A stretch of 64,000 nucleotides of DNA from Rhizobiaceae bacterium. Lineage in GTDB: Bacteria > Pseudomonadota > Alphaproteobacteria > Rhizobiales > Rhizobiaceae. The notes beneath the pieces were generated by a model that saw only the letters and a program-made list of their open reading frames with translations, had not been told where the DNA came from and searched no databases. Of this stretch, positions 1-9,989 are shown piece by piece. The translations under genes and the position numbers were made by a program. Every line of letters starts with the position of its first letter. Positions within the stretch are counted from its first letter, which is position 1. The stretch is from assembly GCA_023953835.1 (NCBI GenBank), contig JAMLJB010000001.1, positions 2,267,501 through 2,331,500 of the forward strand. Direction: 5' to 3'.

Positions 1-1286
<1,286 letters not shown>

Positions 1287-1582
1287 CCATTTGCAATGCT
1301 CATCTTCGCTCAAAGCGAAGATGGAAAGACCCTAGCGCTCACGCATGAGCAGGCCTGCGGCCCTATGCTCCGCGAGGGCGTCGGACGACCGGCGACGCGC
1401 AGTCGCGCTTGCGAAGCAAAGCTTCGTATATCGCTCACGTGCTGTTCGGCCTTACGGCCGGCACTGCGCGGGCGCGGACCATAAGGTCCGACGGCCAGTC
1501 GGCCTTGCGAAGCCTGAAGGCTTCGAGGGTCACAATCGCCAAAGGCACATCAAAATCCAGCTTCTCATTCATGCGTTTCGCC
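1287..1582 (+). other. 23S-5S internal transcribed spacer with a chain of hairpins
   Basis: A 296-base spacer with no credible gene. It holds five short perfect hairpins: CATCTTCGCT/AGCGAAGATG (1301-1323, loop CAA), CGAAGC/GCTTCG (1412-1426, loop AAA), CGGCC/GGCCG (1447-1460), CGGACC/GGTCCG (1475-1490) and CGAAGCC/GGCTTCG (1508-1525, loop TGAA). The GCGAAG/CTTCGC word recurs in three of them. They probably act in pre-rRNA folding and processing, which is inference. Confidence 0.7.
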
Positions 1583-1701
1583 GACCTGGTGGTTATGGCG
1601 GAGCGGCTGCACCCGATCCCATTCCGAACTCGGCCGTGAAACGCTCCAGCGCCAATGGTACTTCGTCTCAAGACGCGGGAGAGTAGGTCGCTGCCAGGTC
1701 T
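1583..1701 (+). rRNA. rrf: 5S ribosomal RNA
   Basis: A complete 5S rRNA of about 119 nt. The ends GACCTGGTGG and CTGCCAGGTC pair to form helix I, and the internal CCCGATCCCATTCCGAACTCG is the conserved loop B/C region. The gene is flanked by a precursor stem: CATGCGTTT at 1570-1578 is complementary to AAACGCATG at 1705-1713, as expected of an RNase-processed pre-5S. It follows the 23S gene and precedes tRNA-fMet, the usual rhizobial rRNA operon tail. Confidence 0.96.
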
Positions 1702-1806
1702 GCCAAACGCATGAAAACAATCTTCTCTCTACAAACCAAACCCAAAAACAATACCTAAAACCAATACCAATACTAATACAAAGCATAACCCAAACATAAC
1801 AAACGG

Positions 1807-1883
<77 letters not shown>

Positions 1884-1967
1884 AAACCTGGAAGAGCCTT
1901 TCTTTCGTGTCAGAAAATCCGATAGCCCGAATGGCGCTGTAGCAAAGCGTTCCCATGGCGCCTGAAT

Positions 1968-2873
1968 TCAAACTTCGGCCATGTGATCCTTCAATGCGGT
2001 AGCAAGCTGCATCGCAAAACGCGCCGAAGCCACCGGCAATGTGCGACCTCGCATCTGCCCAAGGATCAAGTTGCCGGGCGGCAGATCGCGTTCTGATACC
2101 GGTCGAAAGACGAGCCGGGGGTCCCCAAAGCCATGCAGCCCGATCGGAATCTGGAAGCCGATCACCCTCTCATACAAGACATAGTGCCGGATTAACTCGA
2201 AACTCTCTGTTTCGACCACGGGCGCGACACGCCTCGAACTGCGGCGAGCAGCGAAATCCAGCAGGTGGCGCACGCCATATTTGGCCGCTGGTGCGATGTG
2301 TGGCATGTCGAGACAATCGCGCAGTCGTAAATCCTGGTTTGACGCCAGTGGATGGTCCGCACGCATGACCACGTTCACCGCCTGCGGGATCGTTTCAATG
2401 ACTTCGAAGTCCACGAGATAGACGGGCTCGAATACAAGCGCGAGATCGCTCGAATAGGCGGCGAGTTCCTGCTCGGCCTGCGCGCGGTCGCGAATGTTCA
2501 CTGAAAAGGTCACGCGCGGATGCTCTGCGCGATATTGCGCGATTTGCCGGGGCAGGAATGAGGGCAGCAGTGCCTGCGAGCAGGCAATTGAGACGTGTCC
2601 GCGCCGTTCACCGATCAGATCGGCAACCTGGCTTTGGACGCGCGACAAATCGGACGCGGTCGCGCGATAATGATGCAGCACCAGTTCACCGGCAGGATTG
2701 AGACGAACTCCGCCCGGCAGGCGCTCGAAAAGCTCTGTGCCAAACTCCTCTTCAAAGCGATTTATGCGGCGCACAAGCGCGGAGGCGGTGATGTTCATGT
2801 CCTCTGCCGCACGGCGCATGGACCCTGCCCTCGCGACGGCTTCGATCATCTGGAAAGTGTACAGGTGCCGCAT
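1968..2873 (-). CDS. LysR-family transcriptional regulator
   Basis: A 301-aa LysR-type regulator. The N-terminal winged helix-turn-helix (about residues 5-60) has the family pattern: FQMIEAVARAGSMRRAAEDMNIT followed in sequence by the recognition helix and LFERLPGGVRL. The C-terminal effector domain spans about 90-295. It is divergent from the BMP transporter operon and shares its 5' region, which carries a strong inverted repeat at 2909-2944. I infer that it controls this operon in response to the imported nitrogen compound or a breakdown product; the ligand is unknown. Confidence 0.9.
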   Translation of the reverse strand: MRHLYTFQMIEAVARAGSMRRAAEDMNITASALVRRINRFEEEFGTELFERLPGGVRLNPAGELVLHHYRATASDLSRVQSQVADLIGERRGHVSIACSQALLPSFLPRQIAQYRAEHPRVTFSVNIRDRAQAEQELAAYSSDLALVFEPVYLVDFEVIETIPQAVNVVMRADHPLASNQDLRLRDCLDMPHIAPAAKYGVRHLLDFAARRSSRRVAPVVETESFELIRHYVLYERVIGFQIPIGLHGFGDPRLVFRPVSERDLPPGNLILGQMRGRTLPVASARFAMQLATALKDHMAEV

Positions 2874-2908
2874 TCGCGCGCTCCTCTCGCGTGGTGCATT
2901 TTTTGCAA

Positions 2909-2944
2909 CGCGTTGGTGAAATCATAGCATTTTTCGCCAACGCG
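2909..2944. promoter_or_regulatory. Probable LysR operator (interrupted inverted repeat)
   Basis: CGCGTTGGTGAAA (2909-2921) and TTTCGCCAACGCG (2932-2944) are 13-base inverted arms with one mismatch and a 10-base spacer. The left arm overlaps a perfect 10-bp palindrome, CAACGCGTTG (2906-2915). The site lies 36-71 bp upstream of the LysR start and 63-98 bp upstream of the first ORF of the divergent operon, a typical position for a LysR-type binding site. Confidence 0.6.
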
Positions 2945-3006
2945 AAAAGCTGCATTGTTTGGGTCAGGGATGCGTCAGTTGTCCCGTCGGGAACCCAGAA
3001 CGATCA

Positions 3007-3201
3007 ATGACCGATAACCTGCCATTCACGCTGGGAGAGTTGCGTCAGGCATGCTCCGAAGAGGTCGGGCCGCGCGACGTGATCGCCGAAGCATTCGGGC
3101 GTCTCATGCCCCCACCGCACAGCCTTTGCCGTTTTCCGCCCGATTCAACAGCCGCCGACCGGCGGTCGTACCCGAACCCTAGCTGCAGGAGCCTGCCATG
3201 A
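3007..3201 (+). pseudogene. Truncated amidase-like N-terminus (probable gene remnant)
   Basis: A 64-codon ORF from ATG 3007. Residues 1-33 (LPFTLGELRQACSEEV, then PRDVIAEAFGRL) resemble the first helix of amidase-signature enzymes such as allophanate-hydrolase-like or AtzE-like amidases. The sequence then becomes low-complexity Pro/Ser/Arg, with no amidase core. The frame ends in an ATGA overlap with the binding-protein gene. I read it as the stub left by an internal deletion of an amidase gene that once headed this operon. The alternative is a small leader ORF for translational coupling. The homology call is from memory and short. Confidence 0.4.
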
Positions 3202-4304
3202 TTAGTTCCTCATTGACCCGTCGTTCCTTGCTCAAGGCTGGCGCTGCCGGTCTTGCAGCTTCCGCGCTGCCATCCGGCCTTGCGCGGGCGCAAAACCCCA
3301 TCGTGCTCGGCGCGGTCTATGTCGGTCCTCGTGACGATTTTGGCTGGAACCAGGCGCACGCCGTCGCCATGGATATTCTGAAACAGGTGCCGGGCGTGAC
3401 CGTGGTCGAGGAAGAAAACGTCCCGGAGACCGACGCGGTTTCCAAGTCCATGGAATCGATGATCAATCTCGACGGTGCAAATCTCGTCCTTGCGACGTCG
3501 TTCGGTTACTACAAGCCGTTCGTGATCGAGTCGGCCAAGAAATATCCGGACGTCCAGTTTCGCCACGCCGCGCCGCTCTGGAACAAGGATACCGACCCTG
3601 CGAATGCCGGTTCCTATTTCTGCTATCTCAACCAGGCGCATTATGTGAATGGCGTCGCCGCCGGGCTGTCCACCACATCGAACAAGATCGGCTTCGTTGC
3701 CGCAAAGCCAATTCCATCAGTGCTTTCCAACGTCAATTCGGTCCTGCTCGGCGCAAGGAGCGTGAACCCGAATGCGACCGTGCAGGTAATCTTTACCGGT
3801 GAGTGGTCGCTTCCCGTCCGCGAGGCGGAGGCAACCAATGCGTTGATCGAGGCGGGCTGCGATGTCATCACCTGCCATGTTGATGGCCCGAAGGTCGTGG
3901 TAGAGACGGCGGAATCGCGCGGGGTCAAGAGCTGCGGCCACAATGCGAGCCAGGCTCCGCTTGCTCCCAAGGGTTTCATCACCGGCGCGGAATACAAATG
4001 GGAGACGATCTACAAGATCTATGCTGACGCGCTTGCCAAGGGTGAGTCGCTTCCGAACTTCATTGCGGGCGGCTACCACAACGACATGCTGCGCAACACG
4101 GCGTTCGGTGCGGGCGCAACGCCCGAGGGGATCAAGGCAGCTGAAGCCGCCATAGAGGGGCTGAAGGCGAAAAAGCCGATCTATGTCGGCCCGCTCAAGA
4201 GCAACACAGGCAAGGTCGTCATCGAAGGGTCGATGGACAATTACGATCCGGTCCTCGACGGGATGGACTATTTGCTCGATGGCGTCGTGGGTTCGACGAC
4301 CTGA
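3198..4304 (+). CDS. BMP-family ABC transporter substrate-binding protein
   Basis: A 368-aa periplasmic binding protein of the Bmp/PnrA-like (basic membrane protein) family. It has a Tat-type signal peptide (TRRSLLKAG, then a hydrophobic stretch ending at ARA, about residue 31) and the family opening VLGAVYVGPRDDFGWNQAH. BMP-family proteins bind nucleosides or planar purine-like rings; AtzT of the s-triazine pathway is also BMP-like. The start at 3198 overlaps the upstream stub stop (ATGA). Permeases, ATPase and two amidohydrolase-type cysteine hydrolases follow. The ligand is probably a purine-, triazine- or ureide-like nitrogen compound (inference). Confidence 0.9.
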   Translation: MISSSLTRRSLLKAGAAGLAASALPSGLARAQNPIVLGAVYVGPRDDFGWNQAHAVAMDILKQVPGVTVVEEENVPETDAVSKSMESMINLDGANLVLATSFGYYKPFVIESAKKYPDVQFRHAAPLWNKDTDPANAGSYFCYLNQAHYVNGVAAGLSTTSNKIGFVAAKPIPSVLSNVNSVLLGARSVNPNATVQVIFTGEWSLPVREAEATNALIEAGCDVITCHVDGPKVVVETAESRGVKSCGHNASQAPLAPKGFITGAEYKWETIYKIYADALAKGESLPNFIAGGYHNDMLRNTAFGAGATPEGIKAAEAAIEGLKAKKPIYVGPLKSNTGKVVIEGSMDNYDPVLDGMDYLLDGVVGSTT

Positions 4305-4312
4305 CGACGCAT

Positions 4313-4334
4313 CGCGGGCGGCCCGCCGCCCGCG
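4313..4334 (+). promoter_or_regulatory. GC-rich hairpin between binding-protein and permease genes
   Basis: A perfect 9-bp stem, CGCGGGCGG/CCGCCCGCG, with loop CCCG lies 8 nt after the binding-protein stop. There is no T tract, so it is unlikely to be an efficient terminator. It more probably protects the 3' end of the binding-protein message or attenuates read-through, giving more binding protein than permease. Confidence 0.55.
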
Positions 4335-4406
4335 CCTTGCTTCATCCAACCGACAGATGGGCCGAAAGATGAGCATTCAAGCAAGACGTGAATTTGGTGC
4401 AGGATC

Positions 4407-5516
4407 ATGAGCGTCGTCGTGTCTCCCGCGTCTGTCGCTTCGTTCGGGCTTGACCAGCGCGCGAGCCGCGCAATCGAGGCAGTCCTTATTCCGATAGGCG
4501 CGTTGCTTGTCTCGGCTGCGCTGTTTTCGGTGTTCCTGCTGGCGCTTGGAAAAAGCCCGCTCGTCTTTTTTTCGCTCGTCTGGACAGGCGGATTTGGCTC
4601 GGCCTTTTCCATTCAGAATTCGCTTCAGCGCGCAGCGCCGCTGATCCTCACCGGCCTTGCCTTCGCAATTCCCGCCCGCATCGGACTCACCCTGCTCGGT
4701 GCCGAAGGTGCGCTGGTGCTGGGTGGTTTCGCGGCGGCTGCGATTGCGATACCGCTGGTTACATTTGGCTGGCCGGCCTTCATCGGACTGCCAATCATGG
4801 CGATCAGCGCAATGGCGGTCGGCGGGTTCTGGATCGGTCTGGCGGGATGGCTGAGGCACTATCGGGGCGTCAACGAAACGATTTCTTCGCTGCTGCTCGG
4901 CTATATCGCCATCGCGATCATGAACTTTTTCGTCGAGGGTGTGCTGCGCGATCCCGCCTCGGCGAACAAGCCGTCGACCATGCCGATAGGCGATGCTTAT
5001 CGGATAGGTTCCATACCCGGAACCTCGGTTCATTGGGGCTTCGCGGCGGGGCTGGTGCTTGCGGTCCTGCTTTACATATTGATGAGCCGCACCACTTTCG
5101 GCTTTGCAGCGCGGATGACCGGCGGCAACGTGCGCGCCGCCCAATCCCAGGGCCTGCCGGTCGGCTTCCTCGTCGTCGCATGCTGCGCGATTGCGGGCGC
5201 ATGCGCGGGCCTTGCGGGATTCTATGAAGTGGCGGCCATACACGGGCAGGCGAATGCCTCGCTCGTTGCCGGATATGGCTTTACCGGTATTCTCGTCGCC
5301 TTTCTCGCGCGGCAGAACCCGCTTGCCATCGTGCCTGTGGCGATCCTCTTCGGAGCGCTGGACGCTGCGGGCGGGCTGGTGCAGCGCCGCATGGCGATGC
5401 CGGACGCGACGATCCTTGTGCTTCAGGGCATCATCTTCGTGGTGCTGCTTGTGAGCGAGACCTTCTATGGCCGCATCCCCTTCCTGAAACCCCGAAATGC
5501 GGGAGACCGCACATGA
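4407..5516 (+). CDS. ABC transporter permease (BMP/nucleoside type), first subunit
   Basis: A 369-aa integral membrane protein with about nine to ten hydrophobic helices, of the YufP/BPD_transp_2 class that pairs with BMP binding proteins. The N-terminus faces the cytoplasm, with a first helix at about 31-53 (AVLIPIGALLVSAALFSVFLLALG). A GAEGALVLGGFAAA segment near residue 93 is typical of the family. It overlaps the second permease by 4 nt (ATGA), which suggests translational coupling. Confidence 0.9.
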   Translation: MSVVVSPASVASFGLDQRASRAIEAVLIPIGALLVSAALFSVFLLALGKSPLVFFSLVWTGGFGSAFSIQNSLQRAAPLILTGLAFAIPARIGLTLLGAEGALVLGGFAAAAIAIPLVTFGWPAFIGLPIMAISAMAVGGFWIGLAGWLRHYRGVNETISSLLLGYIAIAIMNFFVEGVLRDPASANKPSTMPIGDAYRIGSIPGTSVHWGFAAGLVLAVLLYILMSRTTFGFAARMTGGNVRAAQSQGLPVGFLVVACCAIAGACAGLAGFYEVAAIHGQANASLVAGYGFTGILVAFLARQNPLAIVPVAILFGALDAAGGLVQRRMAMPDATILVLQGIIFVVLLVSETFYGRIPFLKPRNAGDRT

Positions 5517-6433
5517 ACGAGAGCAGCCTGTTTATCGTTTTCATCGCCATGATCGGCGGCGCGATCAGGGTCTCGACGCCTTTCATGTTCGTGGCGCTCG
5601 GCGAATGCCTTACCGAAAAATCAGGTCGCATCAATCTGGGCCTGGAGGGCAATCTGGTGCTCGGCGCGATGGTTGCTTATGCGGGCTCCTATCTCACCGG
5701 CAGCCCATGGCTTGGGGTGTTTTTCGCAGGGCTTTCCGGCCTCGTGCTTGGGGCGATGCACGGCTATATCTGTAAGCTGCCGAAGGTGAACGACATTGCA
5801 GTCGGCATCGCCTTCATGAGCTTCGGCATCGGTCTCGCCTTCTTCTTCGGCAAGCCCTACATCCAGCCGACGGCGCCGCGGCTGGAGGCCATTCCGCTTG
5901 GCTGGTGGTCCTCGAACCCTTCGGTCGCGCAGGCGCTTCAGGTCAACCCGCTGTTCTTCGTGGGCATCGCGCTTGCTGTTTTCATGTGGTGGGCGCTCGC
6001 CAACACACGCTGGGGATTGATCGTGCGGATGACCGGCGACAGCGCCGCTTCGGCCCGCGCGATGGGCGTATCGATAGACCTCGTGCGCCTGCTCTGCACC
6101 GCAGCGGGCGGCTTTCTTGCCGGCGTCGGCGGTGCGTTCCTCTCGCTCTATTATCCCGGCAGCTGGAACGAGGGCCTGTCCTCAGGGCAGGGCCTGATGG
6201 CGGTCGCGCTGGTCATCTTTGCGCGCTGGGACCCGATACGGTGCATCTATGCGGCGCTGCTTTTCGGCGCGGCGGGCGCGCTCGGCCCCGCGCTTCAGTC
6301 AATAGGCGTCAGCCAGGGGTACTACTTCTTCAATGCCGCCCCCTACATCGTAACGCTCTTCATCATGATCGCATCGGCCCGCTCGAAGGGTGCTGCCCGC
6401 GAGGCGCCGGGCGAACTCTCAATCGTTAAGTGA
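5513..6433 (+). CDS. ABC transporter permease (BMP/nucleoside type), second subunit
   Basis: A 306-aa membrane protein of the YufQ-like class, with about eight or nine helices. Its [26 protein letters not shown] segment is the family signature for the partner of YufP-like permeases. It forms the transmembrane heterodimer with the preceding subunit. The start at 5513 overlaps the previous stop; the BiuH-like gene begins 7 nt after its stop behind a GAGGAT ribosome site. Confidence 0.9.
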   Translation: MNESSLFIVFIAMIGGAIRVSTPFMFVALGECLTEKSGRINLGLEGNLVLGAMVAYAGSYLTGSPWLGVFFAGLSGLVLGAMHGYICKLPKVNDIAVGIAFMSFGIGLAFFFGKPYIQPTAPRLEAIPLGWWSSNPSVAQALQVNPLFFVGIALAVFMWWALANTRWGLIVRMTGDSAASARAMGVSIDLVRLLCTAAGGFLAGVGGAFLSLYYPGSWNEGLSSGQGLMAVALVIFARWDPIRCIYAALLFGAAGALGPALQSIGVSQGYYFFNAAPYIVTLFIMIASARSKGAAREAPGELSIVK

Positions 6434-6440
6434 GGATCGT

Positions 6441-7163
6441 ATGAGCCTTGTCGACGAACGCATCGCAGCCGCCCGTGTCGCCAACGGGGTGACGGTCGCA
6501 TCCGATCCCTATCCATGGCCCTTCGACGGCGATTTCGGACCGCACAACACCGCGCTGGTTGTCATCGACATGCAGACCGACTTCTGCGCGCCGGGCGGTT
6601 ATGTCGACTCGATGGGATATGACATTTCGCTCACACGCGCGCCGATCGAGCCGATCCAGTCGGTGCTGAAAGCCATGCGCGCGAAGAGCTATCCCATCAT
6701 CCACACGCGCGAAGGCCACAAGCCCGACCTGTCGGACCTTCCGGCGAACAAACGTTGGCGCTCGCAGCGCATTGGCGCGGGCATAGGCGACCAGGGGCCA
6801 TGCGGGCGCATTCTCGTGAGGGGCGAGCCGGGATGGGAAATTATCCCGGAATTAAGTCCCGAACCCGGCGAGATGATTATCGACAAGCCGGGGAAGGGGA
6901 CGTTCATCGCCACCGATTTCGAGCTGGTGTTGCGCATGAAGAATATCCGCAACATCGTCTTTACGGGCGTCACCACCGATGTCTGCGTCCACACCACGAT
7001 GCGCGACGCCAATGACCGTGGATATGAATGCCTGCTCCTGTCCGACTGCTGTGCGGCGACCAAGATGGAGAACCATCTCGCCGCGCTCGACATGATCAAG
7101 ATGCAGGGCGGCGTGTTCGGCGCGGTGGCGACGTCGAAGGATTTTCTGGAGGCCCTGCCATGA
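6441..7163 (+). CDS. Cysteine hydrolase, biuret amidohydrolase (BiuH)-like
   Basis: A 240-aa isochorismatase-superfamily enzyme. The catalytic triad is visible: Asp43 (VVIDMQTDF), Lys149 (IDKPGKGTF) and Cys182 ([10 protein letters not shown]), with Gln222 in KMQGGVFG. From memory, the DPYPWPF N-terminus and the [10 protein letters not shown] and KMQGGVFG segments closely resemble BiuH of Rhizobium leguminosarum, which hydrolyses biuret to allophanate and ammonia. A related enzyme acts on guanylurea, so that substrate or another ureide is possible. The start at ATG 6441 has GAGGAT upstream; an upstream in-frame extension would overlap the permease. It overlaps the ATPase gene by 4 nt. Confidence 0.75.
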   Translation: MSLVDERIAAARVANGVTVASDPYPWPFDGDFGPHNTALVVIDMQTDFCAPGGYVDSMGYDISLTRAPIEPIQSVLKAMRAKSYPIIHTREGHKPDLSDLPANKRWRSQRIGAGIGDQGPCGRILVRGEPGWEIIPELSPEPGEMIIDKPGKGTFIATDFELVLRMKNIRNIVFTGVTTDVCVHTTMRDANDRGYECLLLSDCCAATKMENHLAALDMIKMQGGVFGAVATSKDFLEALP

Positions 7164-8707
7164 ACGCGCCCGCCGCAATCGTCGGCGCCCAGCCCTCGCA
7201 GCGCGGACCCGCGCTCCAGACGCTTGGCATGACGAAGATATTCGACAATTTCACCGCGCTGGACGACGTTTCGATCGATGTGAAGGCCGGATCTTTCCAC
7301 GCCCTGCTCGGCGAGAACGGCGCGGGCAAGTCCACGCTCGTCAAGTGCATCATGGGTTTCTACAACGCCACACGCGGCAGCGTGATGCTCAATGGACAAG
7401 AGCAGGCGATCAGGTCTCCGCGCGATGCGCGTGACCTCGGCGTGGGCATGGTCTATCAGCAATTCACGCTGGTGCCGTGTCTGACGGCTGCCGAGAACCT
7501 CGTCATCTCGCGCGCGGACGTGCCCGCCATCATCGACTGGAAGAAGGAACGCCCGCGCCTTGAGGAGTTCATGGACCGCATGCCGTTCCGCGTGCGCCTC
7601 GATGAGCAGGTCTCTTCGCTTTCCGCAGGGGAGAAGCAGAAGCTCGAAATCCTCAAGCTGCTCTATCTCGAACAGCGCTTCATGATCCTGGATGAACCCA
7701 CTTCCGTGCTGACGCCGGGCGAGGCCGACGAAGTGCTCGGGCTGCTCGGCGAAATGGCGCGGCGGGGCGAGGTAACCGTCCTGATGATCAGCCACAAGTT
7801 CCGGGAGGTGAAGGCGTTCTGCGATTCCTTCTCGGTGCTCAGGCGCGGCAAGCTCACCGGAACGGGAGATGCACAGGCCGCGACGGTCGCCGAAATGAGC
7901 CGCATGATGATCGGTGACACGGAAGTGCGTGAGCGCGCCGAGCGCCGAAAACACAACGAAACAAAAACGGTCCTCGATCTCGCGGGTTTGTGCGCGGTGG
8001 ACGGGGAGGGCCGGGAGGTGGTCAAGGCCGTCAACCTGAAGGTTCATTCCGGCGAGATCGTCGGCATTGCGGGCGTGTCCGGCAATGGACAAAGCGCGCT
8101 GGTGGAGGTGCTGGCGGGCCAGAAGGACCTGACGAGCGGCGGCATCTTCATACAGGGCAAGCCGTTCGAGCCGAAGCGCAAGGATTTCGACCGGTTCAAG
8201 GTGTTTGGCCTGCCCGAGGAGCCGCTGAGGAACGCCACCGTTCCCCGAATGAGCGTGGCGGAGAACATCGCCTTCCGCTCCTTCGACAAGCCGCCCATCG
8301 CAAGCCTTGGCTGGTGGCTGTCGCCCGGCCCGATGAAGAAGAAGGCCGAAGAACTCATCGCCAGATATCGCGTCAAGACGACCTCGCCGGAATCGCCGAT
8401 CGAAGCGCTGTCGGGCGGCAATGTCCAGCGCGCCGTGCTGGCGCGCGAGCTTTCCGGTGACGTTGACGTGCTGATCGTCGCCAACCCCTGCTTCGGCCTC
8501 GACTTCGCCTCGGTCGCGGAAATTCGGGGGCAGATCATGGAGCAGCGCAACCGCGGCGCGGCGGTGCTGCTCGTCAGCGAAGACCTCGACGAAATTCTTG
8601 AATTGTCGGATCGCGTTGCGGTGATGTCTGGCGGGAGGATCGATTATGTCGCGCCCATCGACGCGACGGATCGAAACACGATCGGCCAGCACATGGCGGG
8701 GCATTGA
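7160..8707 (+). CDS. ABC transporter ATP-binding protein, two fused nucleotide-binding domains
   Basis: A 515-aa YufO/RbsA-type double ATPase. Domain 1 (about 20-245) has Walker [10 protein letters not shown] (51-59), the signature [10 protein letters not shown] and Walker B MILDEPT. Domain 2 (about 265-510) has a degenerate Walker A (GVSGNGQSA) and signature SGGNVQRAV, as is normal in this family. The start ATG 7160 overlaps the BiuH-like stop (ATGA). It energises the BMP-type transporter encoded at 3198-6433; its position between two hydrolase genes ties uptake to catabolism. Confidence 0.92.
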   Translation: MNAPAAIVGAQPSQRGPALQTLGMTKIFDNFTALDDVSIDVKAGSFHALLGENGAGKSTLVKCIMGFYNATRGSVMLNGQEQAIRSPRDARDLGVGMVYQQFTLVPCLTAAENLVISRADVPAIIDWKKERPRLEEFMDRMPFRVRLDEQVSSLSAGEKQKLEILKLLYLEQRFMILDEPTSVLTPGEADEVLGLLGEMARRGEVTVLMISHKFREVKAFCDSFSVLRRGKLTGTGDAQAATVAEMSRMMIGDTEVRERAERRKHNETKTVLDLAGLCAVDGEGREVVKAVNLKVHSGEIVGIAGVSGNGQSALVEVLAGQKDLTSGGIFIQGKPFEPKRKDFDRFKVFGLPEEPLRNATVPRMSVAENIAFRSFDKPPIASLGWWLSPGPMKKKAEELIARYRVKTTSPESPIEALSGGNVQRAVLARELSGDVDVLIVANPCFGLDFASVAEIRGQIMEQRNRGAAVLLVSEDLDEILELSDRVAVMSGGRIDYVAPIDATDRNTIGQHMAGH

Positions 8708-8709
8708 CC

Positions 8710-9393
8710 ATGACGTTTGCCGTATCCGCGCGCCCCTATGACTTTCCCCTCGACCCCGCGAAAGTCGCGCTGGTCGTCATCGACATGCAACGCGATTTCA
8801 TCGAGCCCGGCGGCTTCGGCGACACGCTTGGAAACGATGTGTCGCGGCTGACCGAGATCGTCCCGACGGTTGCGTCCCTGATCGGCCTGTTTCGCAAGGC
8901 AAAGCTGCCGATCGTCCATACCCGCGAGGCGCACCGGCCGGACCTTTCGGACTGTCCGCCGGCCAAGCGGCTGCGCGGCAAGCCAGGGCTTCGGATCGGA
9001 GACGAGGGCGCAATGGGCCGCATCCTCATTGCGGGCGAGCCGGGTAACCAGATCCTGCCCGAACTTGCTCCATTGTCCGGCGAGATTGCCATCGACAAGC
9101 CCGGCAAGGGCATGTTCTGGGCAACCGGCCTGCACGAGACACTGACGGATATGGGCATAACTCAGCTCGTGTTCGCAGGCGTCACCACGGAGGTCTGTGT
9201 CCAGACCTCGATGCGCGAGGCGAACGACCGTGGCTATGAATGCCTGCTGGTCGAGGACGCGACAGCGAGCTATTTCCCCGAGTTCAAGGCAGGCGCCATC
9301 GAGATGATCGTGGCGCAGGGCGGCATTGTCGGCTGGGTGACGCCGCTCTCCGCGCTCGAAACCGCGTTCGAGGACGCCATGGCTCATGGCTGA
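8710..9393 (+). CDS. Second cysteine hydrolase (isochorismatase superfamily)
   Basis: A 227-aa paralogue of the BiuH-like enzyme, with Asp25 (VVIDMQRDF), Lys130 (IDKPGKGMF), Cys163 ([10 protein letters not shown]) and Gln203 (VAQGGIVG). All expected catalytic residues are present, so it should be active as an amidase on a small C-N substrate, perhaps a related ureide or the next intermediate. I chose ATG 8710, 2 nt after the ATPase stop; an in-frame TTG at 8704 would overlap that stop. The exact substrate cannot be read from sequence. Confidence 0.85.
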   Translation: MTFAVSARPYDFPLDPAKVALVVIDMQRDFIEPGGFGDTLGNDVSRLTEIVPTVASLIGLFRKAKLPIVHTREAHRPDLSDCPPAKRLRGKPGLRIGDEGAMGRILIAGEPGNQILPELAPLSGEIAIDKPGKGMFWATGLHETLTDMGITQLVFAGVTTEVCVQTSMREANDRGYECLLVEDATASYFPEFKAGAIEMIVAQGGIVGWVTPLSALETAFEDAMAHG

Positions 9394-9425
9394 CCGAAGC
9401 TGTTTTATGGTGAAAAGAGGCTAGC

Positions 9426-9845
9426 GTGGTCGTCGACGATCCCGAGACGCTGGCCGAGATCAGCGCGATTTTCCATGCCTACGAGGCAGCGTTGCTTGCG
9501 AACGATACGGCGACGCTCGATGCCATGTTTCTGCACTCCGAAGTGACCGTGCGATATGGCGTTGCCGACGTTCAATACGGCATAGACGAAGTGCGCCGTT
9601 TCCGGGCTGTGCAAGCGCCTTTCGAACGGTCGTTGTCACGCACGCTCATCACCACCTATGGCCGCGACGTGGCGGTGGCATCGACGCTTTTCAGGCGAAC
9701 CGACTCGCCCGGCCAATTGGGCAGGCAGATGCAGACCTGGATCAGGACGGATGAAGGCTGGCGCGTGGTCGCCGCCCATGTCAGCGTGACCGTCGACGCT
9801 GAGGTCGACGCCCGCTATCCGACACTCAAGAAGGCAGTGCGGTAG
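9426..9845 (+). CDS. AtzH-like protein (DUF3225/HpxZ family)
   Basis: A 139-aa protein of the NTF2-like fold, in the family that includes AtzH of cyanuric-acid catabolism and HpxZ of purine-gene clusters. Family features: EISAIFHAYEAALLANDTATLDAMF near the start, VRYG(V)AD, FRAVQAP, and a C-terminal TWIRTDEGWRVVAAHVS. It starts at GTG 9426 with AAGAGG about 6 nt upstream. Its presence beside BiuH-like hydrolases supports an s-triazine/ureide role. In AtzH systems it works next to an AtzE/AtzF-type amidase, which here survives only as the stub at 3007-3201. Confidence 0.85.
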   Translation: MVVDDPETLAEISAIFHAYEAALLANDTATLDAMFLHSEVTVRYGVADVQYGIDEVRRFRAVQAPFERSLSRTLITTYGRDVAVASTLFRRTDSPGQLGRQMQTWIRTDEGWRVVAAHVSVTVDAEVDARYPTLKKAVR

Positions 9846-9928
9846 GGCGCGCCCCGAACGCCCCGGCGCGCCCGTGGCGCTACAGCGTCGTCGGCTGGTC
9901 GCAAAAGGGCTAGCGGGGCGCGGCCCCG
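9845..9928 (+). terminator. Two GC hairpins after the AtzH-like gene
   Basis: GGGCGCGCC/GGCGCGCCC (9845-9873, 9-bp stem, 11-nt loop) begins at the last base of the stop codon. CGGGGC/GCCCCG (9914-9928, loop GCG) follows. Neither has a T tract, so termination would be Rho-assisted or partial. The 144-nt gap suggests that purU is separately or only weakly co-transcribed. Confidence 0.45.
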
Positions 9929-9989
9929 ACCGATAGGTGATGTAGCTCGACGGCTGTATTGGCCGGTTTGCTGCGGGAAAGATTGCCTC

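Noticed and set aside
6689..8704. 671-codon minus-strand ORF antisense to the ATPase and hydrolase genes
   Set aside because: It mirrors well-supported genes on the plus strand and its product is Arg/His/Gly-rich with no domain, as expected from high-GC codon bias.
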